A stretch of DNA of 64,000 nucleotides from Clostridia bacterium (GTDB taxonomy: Bacteria > Bacillota > Clostridia > Lachnospirales > Lachnospiraceae). This document shows, in pieces, positions 18,413-27,329 of this stretch (the stretch's first letter is position 1; each line of letters starts with the position of its first letter). Below the pieces are notes generated by a model that was not told the DNA's origin, made no database searches, and saw nothing but the letters and a program-made list of their open reading frames with translations. A program made the position numbers and the translations under genes. The stretch spans positions 58,277 to 122,276 of the forward strand of contig CAJTFD010000014.1 of NCBI GenBank assembly GCA_910575625.1. The letters run 5' to 3'.

Positions 18413-19789
18413 GTGTTCGGGTTGGAAGAGTATAAGAAAGAGGGCGTATTGGATCTTAGGGCACTCCTGTCGATCTCCATAGGCTCAGTCATAGGTTCAG
18501 GTGTGGTGACAGTCATTGGCGCGGCGATCGGCCAGACAGGGAGATCTGCCTGGCTGGCTTATGCGGGAGCCGTCCTCCTGGGTTTTGTACTGATCGCGCC
18601 CTTTATAATGGTGAGTTCGATGTTCCGGCTTAAGGGCGGTGATTACACGATCATCGCCTCGGTGCTGGGGACCCGGATGGCGGGTATCTATGTGATGAAT
18701 TTTATCTTTACGAATCTGGCCACATCCTTAACGGCAACGGCTATGGGGATCTACGCAAGGTCGTTGATCCCATCGTTGGACGCACAGGCAGTGTCTCTGG
18801 TGGCGTTGACTTTTTTCTTTGGGGTCAATCTCTTGGGCGTGAAGGCGATGAGCAGATTACAGAAATCTATGTCTGTCATTCTCATAGCGGCGTTGGCCAC
18901 ATTTTGTATTGTGGGTTTTGGGCAGCTTTTGCCCGGTACGTTTTCGATTGCAGAAAGTGGGTATTTTCTCAATGGGGACAGAGGATTCCTCAATGCGATG
19001 GTCATGCTGGTGATATCCACGACAATGCACCAGACCTTGGCGGCCTTTGGCGGGGATGCGATCCATCCAAAGCGTGATATCCCGACAGCGATGATCGCCA
19101 CATCTTTTATCATATTGGTGATCTATACGTCCCTGGGCCTTGTGGCGGCAAACGCACTGCCCATTTCCATGGTGGCAGACCAGCCGTTGACATTGGTGGC
19201 AAAAAAGATCCTGCCGATGCCGCTGTTTGTCTTTTTTATGATAGGCGGGCCGATCGGAGCGATCTGCACAACGTTGAATTCTACGTTTACAGCCGCATCG
19301 AAACCGCTGCTGCAGGGAGCGGAGGATGGATGGTTTCCGTCCTTTTTCCAAAGGACCAACCGTTTTGGTGCGCCGGTGGGGTTCATGGTATGCTTATATG
19401 TGGTGGCGTTGGTCCCTATTTTACTGAAATTTGACATTTCCACCATTACAAACAATGCAGGGTTCATTTATTATATGATCAAGCTGGTCTCATTGGCCGC
19501 GATCCTGAAGATACCAGGGAAATATCCAAAACAGTTTGGTGATTCATGGCTGTGCATATCGAAACGGGTTTTTTATTCTGTGATGGCGGCGGCTTTTGCT
19601 GCCCAATGCATGATGATCTATGTCAGCGCCAGGAATCTATCCTGGATCCATATCATTGTGAGCCTGTTGATGCTGGCAGCCGCCTGTGGGGCAGCTCTGT
19701 ACCGGATGCGCACTGGAAAGGTCAAAATAGACAAGGAGGATCTGGATGATAACAGCAAAGGAAAATATATTGATGGCATACCATCATAA
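18413..19789 (+). CDS. APC-superfamily amino acid permease
   Basis: Permease of 458 residues with about 12 helices. The first helix has the APC glycine-rich unwound segment ISIGSVIGSGVVTVIG, which binds the substrate carboxyl/amino groups. The start is GTG 18413 (AGGA at 6 bases) or TTG 18422 (AAGGGG at 8 bases); both are in frame. The C-terminus overlaps the next gene by 44 bases. Presence of an amino acid/amine permease beside UroD-like methyltransferases suggests that the substrate is an amino acid derivative or betaine-like compound, as inference. Confidence 0.88.
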   Translation: MFGLEEYKKEGVLDLRALLSISIGSVIGSGVVTVIGAAIGQTGRSAWLAYAGAVLLGFVLIAPFIMVSSMFRLKGGDYTIIASVLGTRMAGIYVMNFIFTNLATSLTATAMGIYARSLIPSLDAQAVSLVALTFFFGVNLLGVKAMSRLQKSMSVILIAALATFCIVGFGQLLPGTFSIAESGYFLNGDRGFLNAMVMLVISTTMHQTLAAFGGDAIHPKRDIPTAMIATSFIILVIYTSLGLVAANALPISMVADQPLTLVAKKILPMPLFVFFMIGGPIGAICTTLNSTFTAASKPLLQGAEDGWFPSFFQRTNRFGAPVGFMVCLYVVALVPILLKFDISTITNNAGFIYYMIKLVSLAAILKIPGKYPKQFGDSWLCISKRVFYSVMAAAFAAQCMMIYVSARNLSWIHIIVSLLMLAAACGAALYRMRTGKVKIDKEDLDDNSKGKYIDGIPS

Positions 19790-20783
19790 GGAACCCTTAT
19801 GGGTACCGTCCCAGGTGTTGGATCAGGACACCTGCATCCCATCGTGTATCCCAGAAGGGCCGGATGGGTTTGGGACAACGGTGGATGCTTTTGGGGTTTC
19901 ATGGACATTTGAGAGAGGGATGGAAGGGCCTATGGTGACGCAGGGGACCCAGAAGGTCTCCGATATCGATGCGTGGAGGGAAGAGGTCACATTTCCGGAT
20001 CCGGAGGCCTTTGATTGGGAAGAAGGTGCGCTCAGAGATACGGCTGGCTGGGAACGGGAGGATAAGATAAGCAGTGTCATCCTCGTCAATGGGATGTTTG
20101 AACAATTCCATGCTCTGACAGGAATGGAAAACGCATTGTGTTATCTGGTCAGTGATCCGGAAGAGACATTTCAGATGCTCCGTGCGATCGCCGACTATCG
20201 GATCAAACAGATCCATCTTATCGCAAAATATTATAAACCGGATAAAATACAGCTGCATGATGATTATGGCTCAAATGACAGGCTCCTGATGTCCCTGGAA
20301 ACCTGGAGGGAGCTGATCAAGCCAAATCTGGAGCGGATGATCGATGCTGTACATAGTGAGGGGATGCTGTATGAACATCATTCCTGCGGGTACATCGCGC
20401 CGCTCATCGAAGAATTTATCGATTTAGAGATGGATGGATTGAATCCCCTGCAATTGACCAATGACCCCTACGCACTGAAAAAGAAATATGCCAAAGACCT
20501 CTGTTTTGTGGGCGGCTTTGACAACCAGGGAGTCCTAGACCGAGAGGGGGCTACTTACGAGGAACGCTATGAAGAGATAAAGAAGCGGATCGAGCTGATG
20601 GCGCCTGGCGGAAGCTGGATCGCCCACCCCACGATGATCGATCCCAAGATCAGCCAGCCGCTGATCGATGTGCTTTATGAATACAATGCGCCGCTGTGGG
20701 AAAAAGCGGGCTATACGCCGCCGCCCAAACCGGGAGCATTAAAAAAGACTGTCTATGCGGCAGCAGATCAAAAGGAGGAATAG
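19746..20783 (+). CDS. UroD/MtaA-type methyltransferase-like protein (paralog 2)
   Basis: Protein of 345 residues, same family as the genes at 16042 and 20790 but strongly diverged. Landmarks are MITAKENILMAYHHKEPLWV at the start, FDWEEG (89-94), LHDDYG (170-175) and HHSCG (211-215). ATG 19746 lies inside the end of the permease gene, with AAGGAGGA 5 bases upstream, so the 44-bp overlap is real and translation is probably coupled. The product is cytoplasmic. Methyl-transfer function is inferred from the family; lack of a corrinoid-binding protein in the cluster leaves the acceptor open. Confidence 0.82.
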   Translation: MITAKENILMAYHHKEPLWVPSQVLDQDTCIPSCIPEGPDGFGTTVDAFGVSWTFERGMEGPMVTQGTQKVSDIDAWREEVTFPDPEAFDWEEGALRDTAGWEREDKISSVILVNGMFEQFHALTGMENALCYLVSDPEETFQMLRAIADYRIKQIHLIAKYYKPDKIQLHDDYGSNDRLLMSLETWRELIKPNLERMIDAVHSEGMLYEHHSCGYIAPLIEEFIDLEMDGLNPLQLTNDPYALKKKYAKDLCFVGGFDNQGVLDREGATYEERYEEIKKRIELMAPGGSWIAHPTMIDPKISQPLIDVLYEYNAPLWEKAGYTPPPKPGALKKTVYAAADQKEE

Positions 20784-20789
20784 AAGACT

Positions 20790-21818
20790 ATGAAAATGTC
20801 AGAGATCAAAGTACCTGTATTGTCCAAACCGATGGAGCCATTCGATCCGGGATATCCCATATCGCCCAGGGAGAATCTATTGAGGGCTTTCCGTCATGAA
20901 AAACCGCTGTGGATGCCCCATCAGTATCGCTCCACACAGTTTGCCCTGTCTCCGGCGAACCAGGATATGCCGAGGAGTATGTCGAGTGCCACGGATGACT
21001 GGTTTGGGGTGCAGTATGAGTTTTCAGAGACGTTCGGCACGCCGACCCCTATCCCAGGGATGCTCGAAGACATCACACAGTGGAGAGATAAGGTGAAATG
21101 GCCGGACATGGATGCTTATGACTGGGATGAGGGCGTGGACCGGTTTGAAAGAAAAGAGGAGCTGGCCCTGGCTACGCCTTATGGGAATGGGCTGTTTGAG
21201 CGTATGCATATGTTCATTGATTTTGAAGAAGCCCTGATGGATCTGCTCACAGAGCCGGAAGACTGCAAGAGTTTTTTCATGGCGATGGCGGATTATAAGA
21301 TTGAGATCTTCCAGCGCATGTACGAACGCTATCCTTTTGATTATGTGATCTACAACGACGATTGGGGGACCGCCAATAATGTCTTCTTTTCGGTGGAAAC
21401 GATGAAGGAGCTGCTCTATGAGCCGACGAAGAAGATTTTTGATGCGATCCATGAAAAAGGCGTGATGATCCAATTCCATAATTGCGGGAAGATCGACCAG
21501 TTTATCCCTTACATCGTGGAAGGCCTCAAAGCAGACGCATTGGAGATCCAGTCTATCAATGACATTGATGGGATCTTGGAAAAATATGGGGACAAGGTCC
21601 TGGTCGAGGTAAAAGCAGATCCTTATATCATGAATGACCTGGATAAAACAGACGATGAGATCCGCGCATATGCCAGAGCATTTGTGGATCGGTATGGTGC
21701 GCATGTACATAAAGGGAGCGGAGCGGTCATTTCCACGTCCTGCAACGATCCCAGGATCTTCCGGGTTTTTGAGGAAGAGGTCTATCATTATAGCCGGAGA
21801 GCATATGCGGATCTGTAG
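20790..21818 (+). CDS. UroD/MtaA-type methyltransferase-like protein (paralog 3)
   Basis: Protein of 342 residues, third member. Landmarks are YPISPRENLLRAFRHEKPLW, YDWDEG (110-115), YNDDWG (188-193; Asn replaces the His of the other two) and FHNCG (229-233; Ser to Asn). It starts 6 bases after paralog 2, with AAAGGAGGA as ribosome site, so it is in the same operon. Differences at the two motifs argue for different substrates or partners among the three. A strong terminator follows. Confidence 0.82.
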   Translation: MKMSEIKVPVLSKPMEPFDPGYPISPRENLLRAFRHEKPLWMPHQYRSTQFALSPANQDMPRSMSSATDDWFGVQYEFSETFGTPTPIPGMLEDITQWRDKVKWPDMDAYDWDEGVDRFERKEELALATPYGNGLFERMHMFIDFEEALMDLLTEPEDCKSFFMAMADYKIEIFQRMYERYPFDYVIYNDDWGTANNVFFSVETMKELLYEPTKKIFDAIHEKGVMIQFHNCGKIDQFIPYIVEGLKADALEIQSINDIDGILEKYGDKVLVEVKADPYIMNDLDKTDDEIRAYARAFVDRYGAHVHKGSGAVISTSCNDPRIFRVFEEEVYHYSRRAYADL

Positions 21819-21833
21819 ATCCAAGATATTTCT

Positions 21834-21869
21834 GCCCATGCCCCATCAGATAGGGGGCATGGGCTTTTT
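21834..21869 (+). terminator. Intrinsic terminator of the UroD-like operon
   Basis: GCCCATGCCCC (21834-21844) pairs with GGGGCATGGGC (21854-21864), followed by T5. It separates this operon from the convergent PucR-type gene ending at 21880. Confidence 0.9.
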
Positions 21870-21879
21870 GGAGAAAAGG

Positions 21880-23373
21880 TCAGTTGAGATATGACAGAAA
21901 AGGTTCGCTGCAGGAACATTTTTTCTGATATAAAAGCACCAGATGTATGGAAAGTTTCAGATAATCCTGGTTGTAGCTGTCATAGATGTCGTAATGGCAT
22001 AGCCGCATGATCTTATTGATCCGGTAGATCAGGGTATTCCGGTGGATGAACAATTCTTTTGAGGTATTGGCCGGGGAGCAGTTGTTTTTCAGGTAAGCTT
22101 TAAGGGTGGGCAGGCGGTCTGAATCGTGTACCAGGTCTTCTTTAAACAGTTCTTTGATGTCTGGGTGGCAAGCGCACAAAAGCTGTTTCATGGAACTGTT
22201 TTCTATGATATAATCGATCGCGTAGTCGTAAAAGAGATAAATATTTCCCCCGGGTGAGAACGATATGCCGTATTCAATAGTGAATAAAGTCTGTTCAAAA
22301 TATATCCGCAGATTTGATAAGTTTTTAAAAGGCAGGCTGATGCCCATGAGCAGATGGTTGTGTCCAAGGAAGTCGTCCAGCCTTTGGCAGAGCGTTTCCC
22401 GTTTGATCGCCATCAGGTCGTAGAGGATGACGATGCAGGGGTCGGAGATGAAGACCATGGCTTCTGGGAGCTGCTTGCGGATCAGGTTGCTCGTCAAGAC
22501 CAGGAGTTCCTGGGAAAAGAGCTCATCTTGGAGGTGGACGGTGGCGACCTGGAAAATATCTTTGGAATCCCATTTCATATATTGCATATGTAAAAGGATA
22601 CGGGGCTCCAGCTTGTCTGTATCGGCCTCCTTTTGCTTAAGCAATTCCCAAAATACATTCCGGGAGAGGTTATCCATCGTGTCAGGCGGCATGTTTTTTA
22701 ACGCATTGGACAGTATAGGGATCAGGATATCTAAGAGTTGGTAGTCACCTGGATTTATTTTCCGGTCATATTGGAGTACGTTTATGCGGCCGCAATAGGA
22801 TTGCTTGTGATAGAGTGCGGTGGATAAAGTGACAGAATCTTCCAATTCTTTGCCGAAGCAAAAAAGCTGCGGCTTATTTTTTGTGTAATAGTCTTTGGTG
22901 GGATAGGTGTTTTTAAAATGCCGGATGTACTCAATGGAACTGTACCCGTATTGGCACAGGTGTTTCCACTCACGGTTTATGGCGTCTTTACTATACTGGG
23001 AGCTCAGCGCGAGGGCTTTGTTATCTGCGTCCAGGAGGATGATCGGATTGTGGAAGATCAGCCAGCTTGCATCGATGACCTGTTGATAATCCCCCAGAGC
23101 GATCAAAGAGAGTGCATCATAATACCATACATTGTAAAAGTCAAAAACACTTTGGATGATCTCAAAGGCCTGATGTGCATCCATGTCATGGAAGATGATC
23201 TTATCCCCCTCTCCATCACAAACAGCAGATGTACTTTCCTGATAGATATAGACACAATCGGTGGCGTAAGCCAGCCGCGCGCTGTGGAGGCAGGCGGGGG
23301 CGTCATCTCGTATCTGTAATTCGGGATCTAATTGGATGATCCGGTTGGCGATCATCCACATACTCAATCTCAT
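21880..23373 (-). CDS. PucR-family transcriptional regulator
   Basis: Regulator of 497 residues. The last ~60 residues are the PucR helix-turn-helix (LPTLKAYLKNNCSPANTSKE ... FIHRNTLIYRINKIMRL). A GGDEF-like CdaR domain precedes it (about 300-400), and the N-terminal ~250 residues are an unassigned sensor region. GGGAGG stands 10 bases before ATG 23373. PucR/CdaR proteins usually activate catabolic genes for purines, amino acids or sugar acids in response to the substrate. Being convergent with the UroD-like operon and divergent from the M20/ABC operon, it could control either. Confidence 0.88.
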   Translation of the reverse strand: MRLSMWMIANRIIQLDPELQIRDDAPACLHSARLAYATDCVYIYQESTSAVCDGEGDKIIFHDMDAHQAFEIIQSVFDFYNVWYYDALSLIALGDYQQVIDASWLIFHNPIILLDADNKALALSSQYSKDAINREWKHLCQYGYSSIEYIRHFKNTYPTKDYYTKNKPQLFCFGKELEDSVTLSTALYHKQSYCGRINVLQYDRKINPGDYQLLDILIPILSNALKNMPPDTMDNLSRNVFWELLKQKEADTDKLEPRILLHMQYMKWDSKDIFQVATVHLQDELFSQELLVLTSNLIRKQLPEAMVFISDPCIVILYDLMAIKRETLCQRLDDFLGHNHLLMGISLPFKNLSNLRIYFEQTLFTIEYGISFSPGGNIYLFYDYAIDYIIENSSMKQLLCACHPDIKELFKEDLVHDSDRLPTLKAYLKNNCSPANTSKELFIHRNTLIYRINKIMRLCHYDIYDSYNQDYLKLSIHLVLLYQKKCSCSEPFLSYLN

Positions 23374-23481
23374 TCTCTGTTATCCTCCCTATGGTAGAGC
23401 GTTCATCTTGTGCGTAGGTTTTATATATAAGGTCTATTTTAACAGAATGGAGGTTCTTTATCCATATCCGATCAAATTTGT

Positions 23482-23518
23482 TTGCCAAATAAGAATTTTA
23501 TGGTATGATATGTATCAT
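23482..23518 (+). promoter_or_regulatory. Probable promoter and operator of the M20/aminoacylase/ABC operon
   Basis: TTGCCA (23482-23487), 16-bp spacer, TATGAT (23504-23509). A perfect inverted repeat ATGATA-TG-TATCAT (23505-23518) overlaps the -10 box and initiation region and may be an operator. Confidence 0.5.
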
Positions 23519-23551
23519 GGCTAAAAAGAAGATCATAACAGGTGGATATAT

Positions 23552-24862
23552 ATGGAAGCGACGATCATCGGATGCATGGACAGGCATCGGCAGGAACTCA
23601 TAGATTTTGCGGAGGATATTTACCGTCACCCGGAGGGGGGATTTTGTGAATACCGCACGGCCTCCAGGGTAAAAGATCTCCTGGAGGGGTTGGGGCTTAC
23701 GGTCCGGTCGGGCCTGGGTCGTACCGGCGTGTGCGGCACGCTTTCGGCTGACGGTGCAAAAGCGGCATCGCCCCATTTAACAGTGATCGGGGAACTGGAC
23801 GGCATCTTATGCCCCCGGCATCCCATGGCGGACCAAAAGACCGGGATCGCCCATGCCTGCGGCCATCACCTTCAGCTGGGTGTGATGCTGGGGGCGGCTC
23901 TGGCCCTTACAGATCCGGCGGTGCGGGGGCGTTTGTGCGGGAGAGTCTCTTTTTTGGCGGTGCCTGCGGAGGAGTATGTGGATGCAGAAAAACGCAGATG
24001 GCTGGAATCTGAGGGCGTGGGTTTTGCGGGGACGGGGAAGGCGGAGCTGATCCGTCTGGGAGTTTTTGATGACACGGACATCGCATTGACCACCCATGTG
24101 CATATGGTCCCTGTGGAGGAAGATTTCTACCTGGGCAATCCGGCCTGCAATGGATTTTCCTCGGAGCTGATCACCGTGGAGGGGCGGGCGGCCCATGCGG
24201 CTGTCAATCCCTGGGACGGGGTCAATGCCTTAAGCATCGCAGGCAGCGCTTACCAGATGATGGGGCTGATGCGGGAGACGTTTAAGGAGGAGGACCATGT
24301 GCGGCTGCACACGCTGATCCGGGAGGGCGGGGAGGCCCTGAACTGTGTGCCGGATCGTGTGGTGGTGGAGAGCAAGGTCCGGGCCGCCAGCTTGGAGGCC
24401 ATAAGCGGCGTACGCGGGAAAGTGACCCGGGCTTTTGAGGGGGCGGCGTACGCTTTCGGCGGGAAGATCCATCGGGAAAAACTCCAGGGTTATCTCCCGG
24501 TACGCTGCCGTCTGGCGGATACGGCTTTAAAAGAGGCGGCGCAGTATCTGGACGGATATACATACCGGGAGGTGACAGGAGATGATTTTAACAATGCCTG
24601 TACGGACGTGGGGGATCTGACCCATTTGATGCCTGTGGTCAATTTTACTTATGCAGGGTTCGCCGGAGGGCTGCATGGGGAGGACTTTGCGGTCACAGAC
24701 TGGGACAAAGCCCTGATCGCCCCGGCAAAGCTGATGGCATTGACGGTATATGGACTGCTGAAAGAGAACGCGGCACAGGCGCGGCAGGTTATGGAGAGTT
24801 TTCAGCCGGTCTTTACAAAAGAAGGATATGTGGAGTTTGTCAAAAAAACAATAGAGAATTAG
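23552..24862 (+). CDS. M20-family metallo-amidohydrolase
   Basis: Protein of 436 residues of the M20 peptidase/amidohydrolase superfamily (carboxypeptidase Ss1/IAL/AbgB type), hydrolysing N-acyl or peptide bonds of small molecules in the cytoplasm. Landmarks are YRHPEGGFCEYRTA, the GELDGI strand, the metal ligands in GIAHACGHHLQLG, AVPAEEYVD, and the dimerisation-domain segment EGRAAHAAVNPWDGVNAL. Several catalytic signatures are intact. It starts the operon that continues with the D-aminoacylase-like gene and potABCD, so the substrate is probably imported by that transporter. Exact substrate is not predictable. Confidence 0.88.
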   Translation: MEATIIGCMDRHRQELIDFAEDIYRHPEGGFCEYRTASRVKDLLEGLGLTVRSGLGRTGVCGTLSADGAKAASPHLTVIGELDGILCPRHPMADQKTGIAHACGHHLQLGVMLGAALALTDPAVRGRLCGRVSFLAVPAEEYVDAEKRRWLESEGVGFAGTGKAELIRLGVFDDTDIALTTHVHMVPVEEDFYLGNPACNGFSSELITVEGRAAHAAVNPWDGVNALSIAGSAYQMMGLMRETFKEEDHVRLHTLIREGGEALNCVPDRVVVESKVRAASLEAISGVRGKVTRAFEGAAYAFGGKIHREKLQGYLPVRCRLADTALKEAAQYLDGYTYREVTGDDFNNACTDVGDLTHLMPVVNFTYAGFAGGLHGEDFAVTDWDKALIAPAKLMALTVYGLLKENAAQARQVMESFQPVFTKEGYVEFVKKTIEN

Positions 24863-24881
24863 AAAGAGAGGCAGTGTGCCT

Positions 24882-26252
24882 ATGGTTACCATAGCTATCA
24901 ATCACGGGACCGTGGTGGACACGCGTGAAAGGAAATGCAGGAAGCTGCACGTGGGGCTGGAAGGCTCTAAGATCACAGTATTGTCGGAGACACCTCTGCA
25001 GGGGGAGAAGGTCATTGACGCTTCCGGGTGTTATGTGGCTCCCGGCTTTATCGATGTGCACGGGCATATCGACGGGGAACTTTATCCGGCGGAGTTGTCG
25101 GCCTGTCAGGGGGTCACCACCACGGTGGGCGGCAACTGCGGGTACAGCCCCGCGGATCTGGATGGATTTTTCAGGGATCAGGAAGGACAGGGATTTCCGA
25201 TCCACCAGGCGATACTGGTGGGGCATGGGAAGCCTCTGCGGGAGGCGACGGGAGCCACAGACCGCTATGCAAAGGCCAACGGGCGGCAGATCGCGCAGAT
25301 GGTGTCCATGGCGGAAAAGGCATTGCGGCAGGGAGCCTGCGGGATCTCCTTCGGGCTTGACTATGTGCCGGGGTGTGCCATCGAGGAGGTGGAAGCCCTG
25401 TGTGAGCTGGCGGCGGGATACGGCCGGATCTGCCCGGTGCACACCCGGCTCTTGACGGAGGGGGATCTCTACTCTCTGTTCGAGATCATCAAGGTCGCGG
25501 AAAAGACCGGGGCGCACATGCTGATCTCTCATTTTGTGTACCAGTACTGTGAGGGGCTGGTGGGGCCTGCGCTGCAGATGGTGGATCGGGCCAGGCAGCG
25601 GGGGCTTAAGATCCATATCGACAGCGGTATGTATACCAATTGGACCACGTATTTTGACACTGCCACGTTTGACTATGAGAATGTCTGCATCAATCACTGG
25701 AAATGGGAGCAGATGGTGGTCGCCACGGGACGTTATAAGGGCCGGGTGATGGACGAGGAGCTGTTTTTTCATATGAAAGAACACTGTCCGAGTGAGGCCC
25801 TGATCCTTTTTGAGGGGAATGAACAGGAAGTGTACGACTGCCTCATCAAGGAGTACGCCATGCCCTCCAGCGATACGGGCAGCTATGGGAAAGGGGAAGG
25901 GCATCCCCAGATTGCCGGCACATTTCCACGGTATCTGCGCAGGATGGTCCGGGAGGAAGGACTGCTGTCTGTGGAGGAGGCCGTGTACAAGGCGGCGCTC
26001 TTGCCGGCGGAGATTTTTGGATTTGAGAAAAAAGGATGGGTCGGGCCGGGTATGGACGCGGATCTGGTGGTCTTTTCCATGGAGGAGGTCTGTGATCTGG
26101 CGGATTATCCCCATCTGGGGCTGCCGGACGCGAAGCCTGCGGGCATCCCGTATGTACTGGTGGACGGGACCTGTGTGGTGGAAGACGGGCGGTATCAGGA
26201 TACCCGGACGGGGAAGATCATCCGGAAAAGATATGAGGAAGGGGGTAGATAG
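24882..26252 (+). CDS. D-aminoacylase/N-acyl-D-amino-acid deacylase-like amidohydrolase
   Basis: TIM-barrel metal-dependent amidohydrolase of 456 residues. The entry motif GFIDVHGHIDG carries the first metal ligands, followed by GVTTTVGGNCGYSPADLDGF, typical of D-aminoacylases, and VHTRLL and ISHF with later ligands; the C-terminal beta-sandwich closes with GPGMDADLVVFSME. ATG 24882 was preferred to GTG 24876 because GAGAGG is 10 bases upstream; the six-base difference is uncertain. It lies 19 bases after the M20 gene and its stop abuts the ABC ATPase start. It probably removes an acyl group from an imported N-acylated amino acid or amine. Confidence 0.86.
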   Translation: MVTIAINHGTVVDTRERKCRKLHVGLEGSKITVLSETPLQGEKVIDASGCYVAPGFIDVHGHIDGELYPAELSACQGVTTTVGGNCGYSPADLDGFFRDQEGQGFPIHQAILVGHGKPLREATGATDRYAKANGRQIAQMVSMAEKALRQGACGISFGLDYVPGCAIEEVEALCELAAGYGRICPVHTRLLTEGDLYSLFEIIKVAEKTGAHMLISHFVYQYCEGLVGPALQMVDRARQRGLKIHIDSGMYTNWTTYFDTATFDYENVCINHWKWEQMVVATGRYKGRVMDEELFFHMKEHCPSEALILFEGNEQEVYDCLIKEYAMPSSDTGSYGKGEGHPQIAGTFPRYLRRMVREEGLLSVEEAVYKAALLPAEIFGFEKKGWVGPGMDADLVVFSMEEVCDLADYPHLGLPDAKPAGIPYVLVDGTCVVEDGRYQDTRTGKIIRKRYEEGGR

Positions 26253-27329
26253 ATGGCAGAGATCATATTGGAGCTGGACGGGGTAAAAAAACATTTTAAG
26301 GATGTGGATGTATTGGAGGGGATCGACCTCAAGGTGGAGCGCGGGGAATTCATCACTCTTTTGGGGGCTTCCGGGTGTGGGAAGACCACAACGCTGCGGA
26401 TCATCGCCGGGCTGGAATCCCCGGACGAGGGGCGGGTGTTCCTGGCCGGGAAGGATGTGACGGACTTGGCGCCGAACCAGAGGGACGTGAACACGGTGTT
26501 CCAGAATTATGCTCTGTTCCCCCATATGAGCGTGGCCGACAACATCGGCTATGGACTGAGACTAAAGAAGGTGCCCAAACAGGAGATCCGGGAGCGGGTA
26601 AAAGAGATGCTCTCCCTGGTGCAGCTTGCCGGTTTTGAAAAGAGGAAACCTTCGCAGTTGAGCGGCGGGCAGCGTCAGCGGGTGGCCATCGCCCGGGCGC
26701 TGGTCAACAATCCCCGGGTGCTGCTCTTGGACGAACCGCTGGGGGCTTTGGATCTGCAGCTTCGCAGAGCCATGCAGCTGGAACTTAAAAAGCTGCAGAA
26801 GAAGCTGGGGATCACTTTCATCTACATCACCCACGACCAGGAGGAGGCGATCAATATGTCCGACCGTATCGTGGTGATGAACCAGGGGATATGTGAACAG
26901 ACCGGGACGCCGGATGAGATCTACTATCGGCCGCGGACCAGTTATGTGGCAACTTTTGTGGGCAATGCCAACATCATCACTGGACAGGTGGACCGCCTGG
27001 CCGGGGAGCAGGCGCTGGTCCATGTGTGCGGCGGCAAAGCCCTGGTGGACCTTAATGGGGCCGTTTTAAAGAGCGGAGATCCGGTCACTCTGGCCGTGCG
27101 CAGCGGGGACATTGAGCTGGATGAGGACTGTGGCTGCGGGCTTGTGGGCACGATCGCGGAAAAATCTTTCGCCGCGGGCATGCTGCGGATGGCGCTGGCA
27201 CTGCCGGATGGCGGGCGGATCGTGGCCAGCCAGTATGGCATGGATGCGCCGGTGGATGTGGGGCAGGAAATCTGTTTTCGGTGGAACAGCGATAAGGCCG
27301 CCCTGGTGGATCTGGAGGGCGCGCGATGA
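26253..27329 (+). CDS. potA: Polyamine-type ABC importer, ATP-binding subunit
   Basis: ATPase of 358 residues energising the importer. It has Walker A GASGCGKTT (about 36-44), signature LSGGQRQRVAIARAL, Walker B VLLLDEPLGALD, and a C-terminal TOBE domain of about 110 residues. This architecture is PotA/FbpC-like. The ATG directly follows the stop of the deacylase gene, and its own stop overlaps potB by 4 bases. Genes 26253-30071 give a complete importer (A, B, C, D). Confidence 0.92.
   Translation: MAEIILELDGVKKHFKDVDVLEGIDLKVERGEFITLLGASGCGKTTTLRIIAGLESPDEGRVFLAGKDVTDLAPNQRDVNTVFQNYALFPHMSVADNIGYGLRLKKVPKQEIRERVKEMLSLVQLAGFEKRKPSQLSGGQRQRVAIARALVNNPRVLLLDEPLGALDLQLRRAMQLELKKLQKKLGITFIYITHDQEEAINMSDRIVVMNQGICEQTGTPDEIYYRPRTSYVATFVGNANIITGQVDRLAGEQALVHVCGGKALVDLNGAVLKSGDPVTLAVRSGDIELDEDCGCGLVGTIAEKSFAAGMLRMALALPDGGRIVASQYGMDAPVDVGQEICFRWNSDKAALVDLEGAR

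Noticed and set aside
24840..26525. 561-residue open frame on the minus strand
   Set aside because: Fully opposite the D-aminoacylase-like gene; composition is a mirror of a GC-rich coding strand, no ribosome site or domain.
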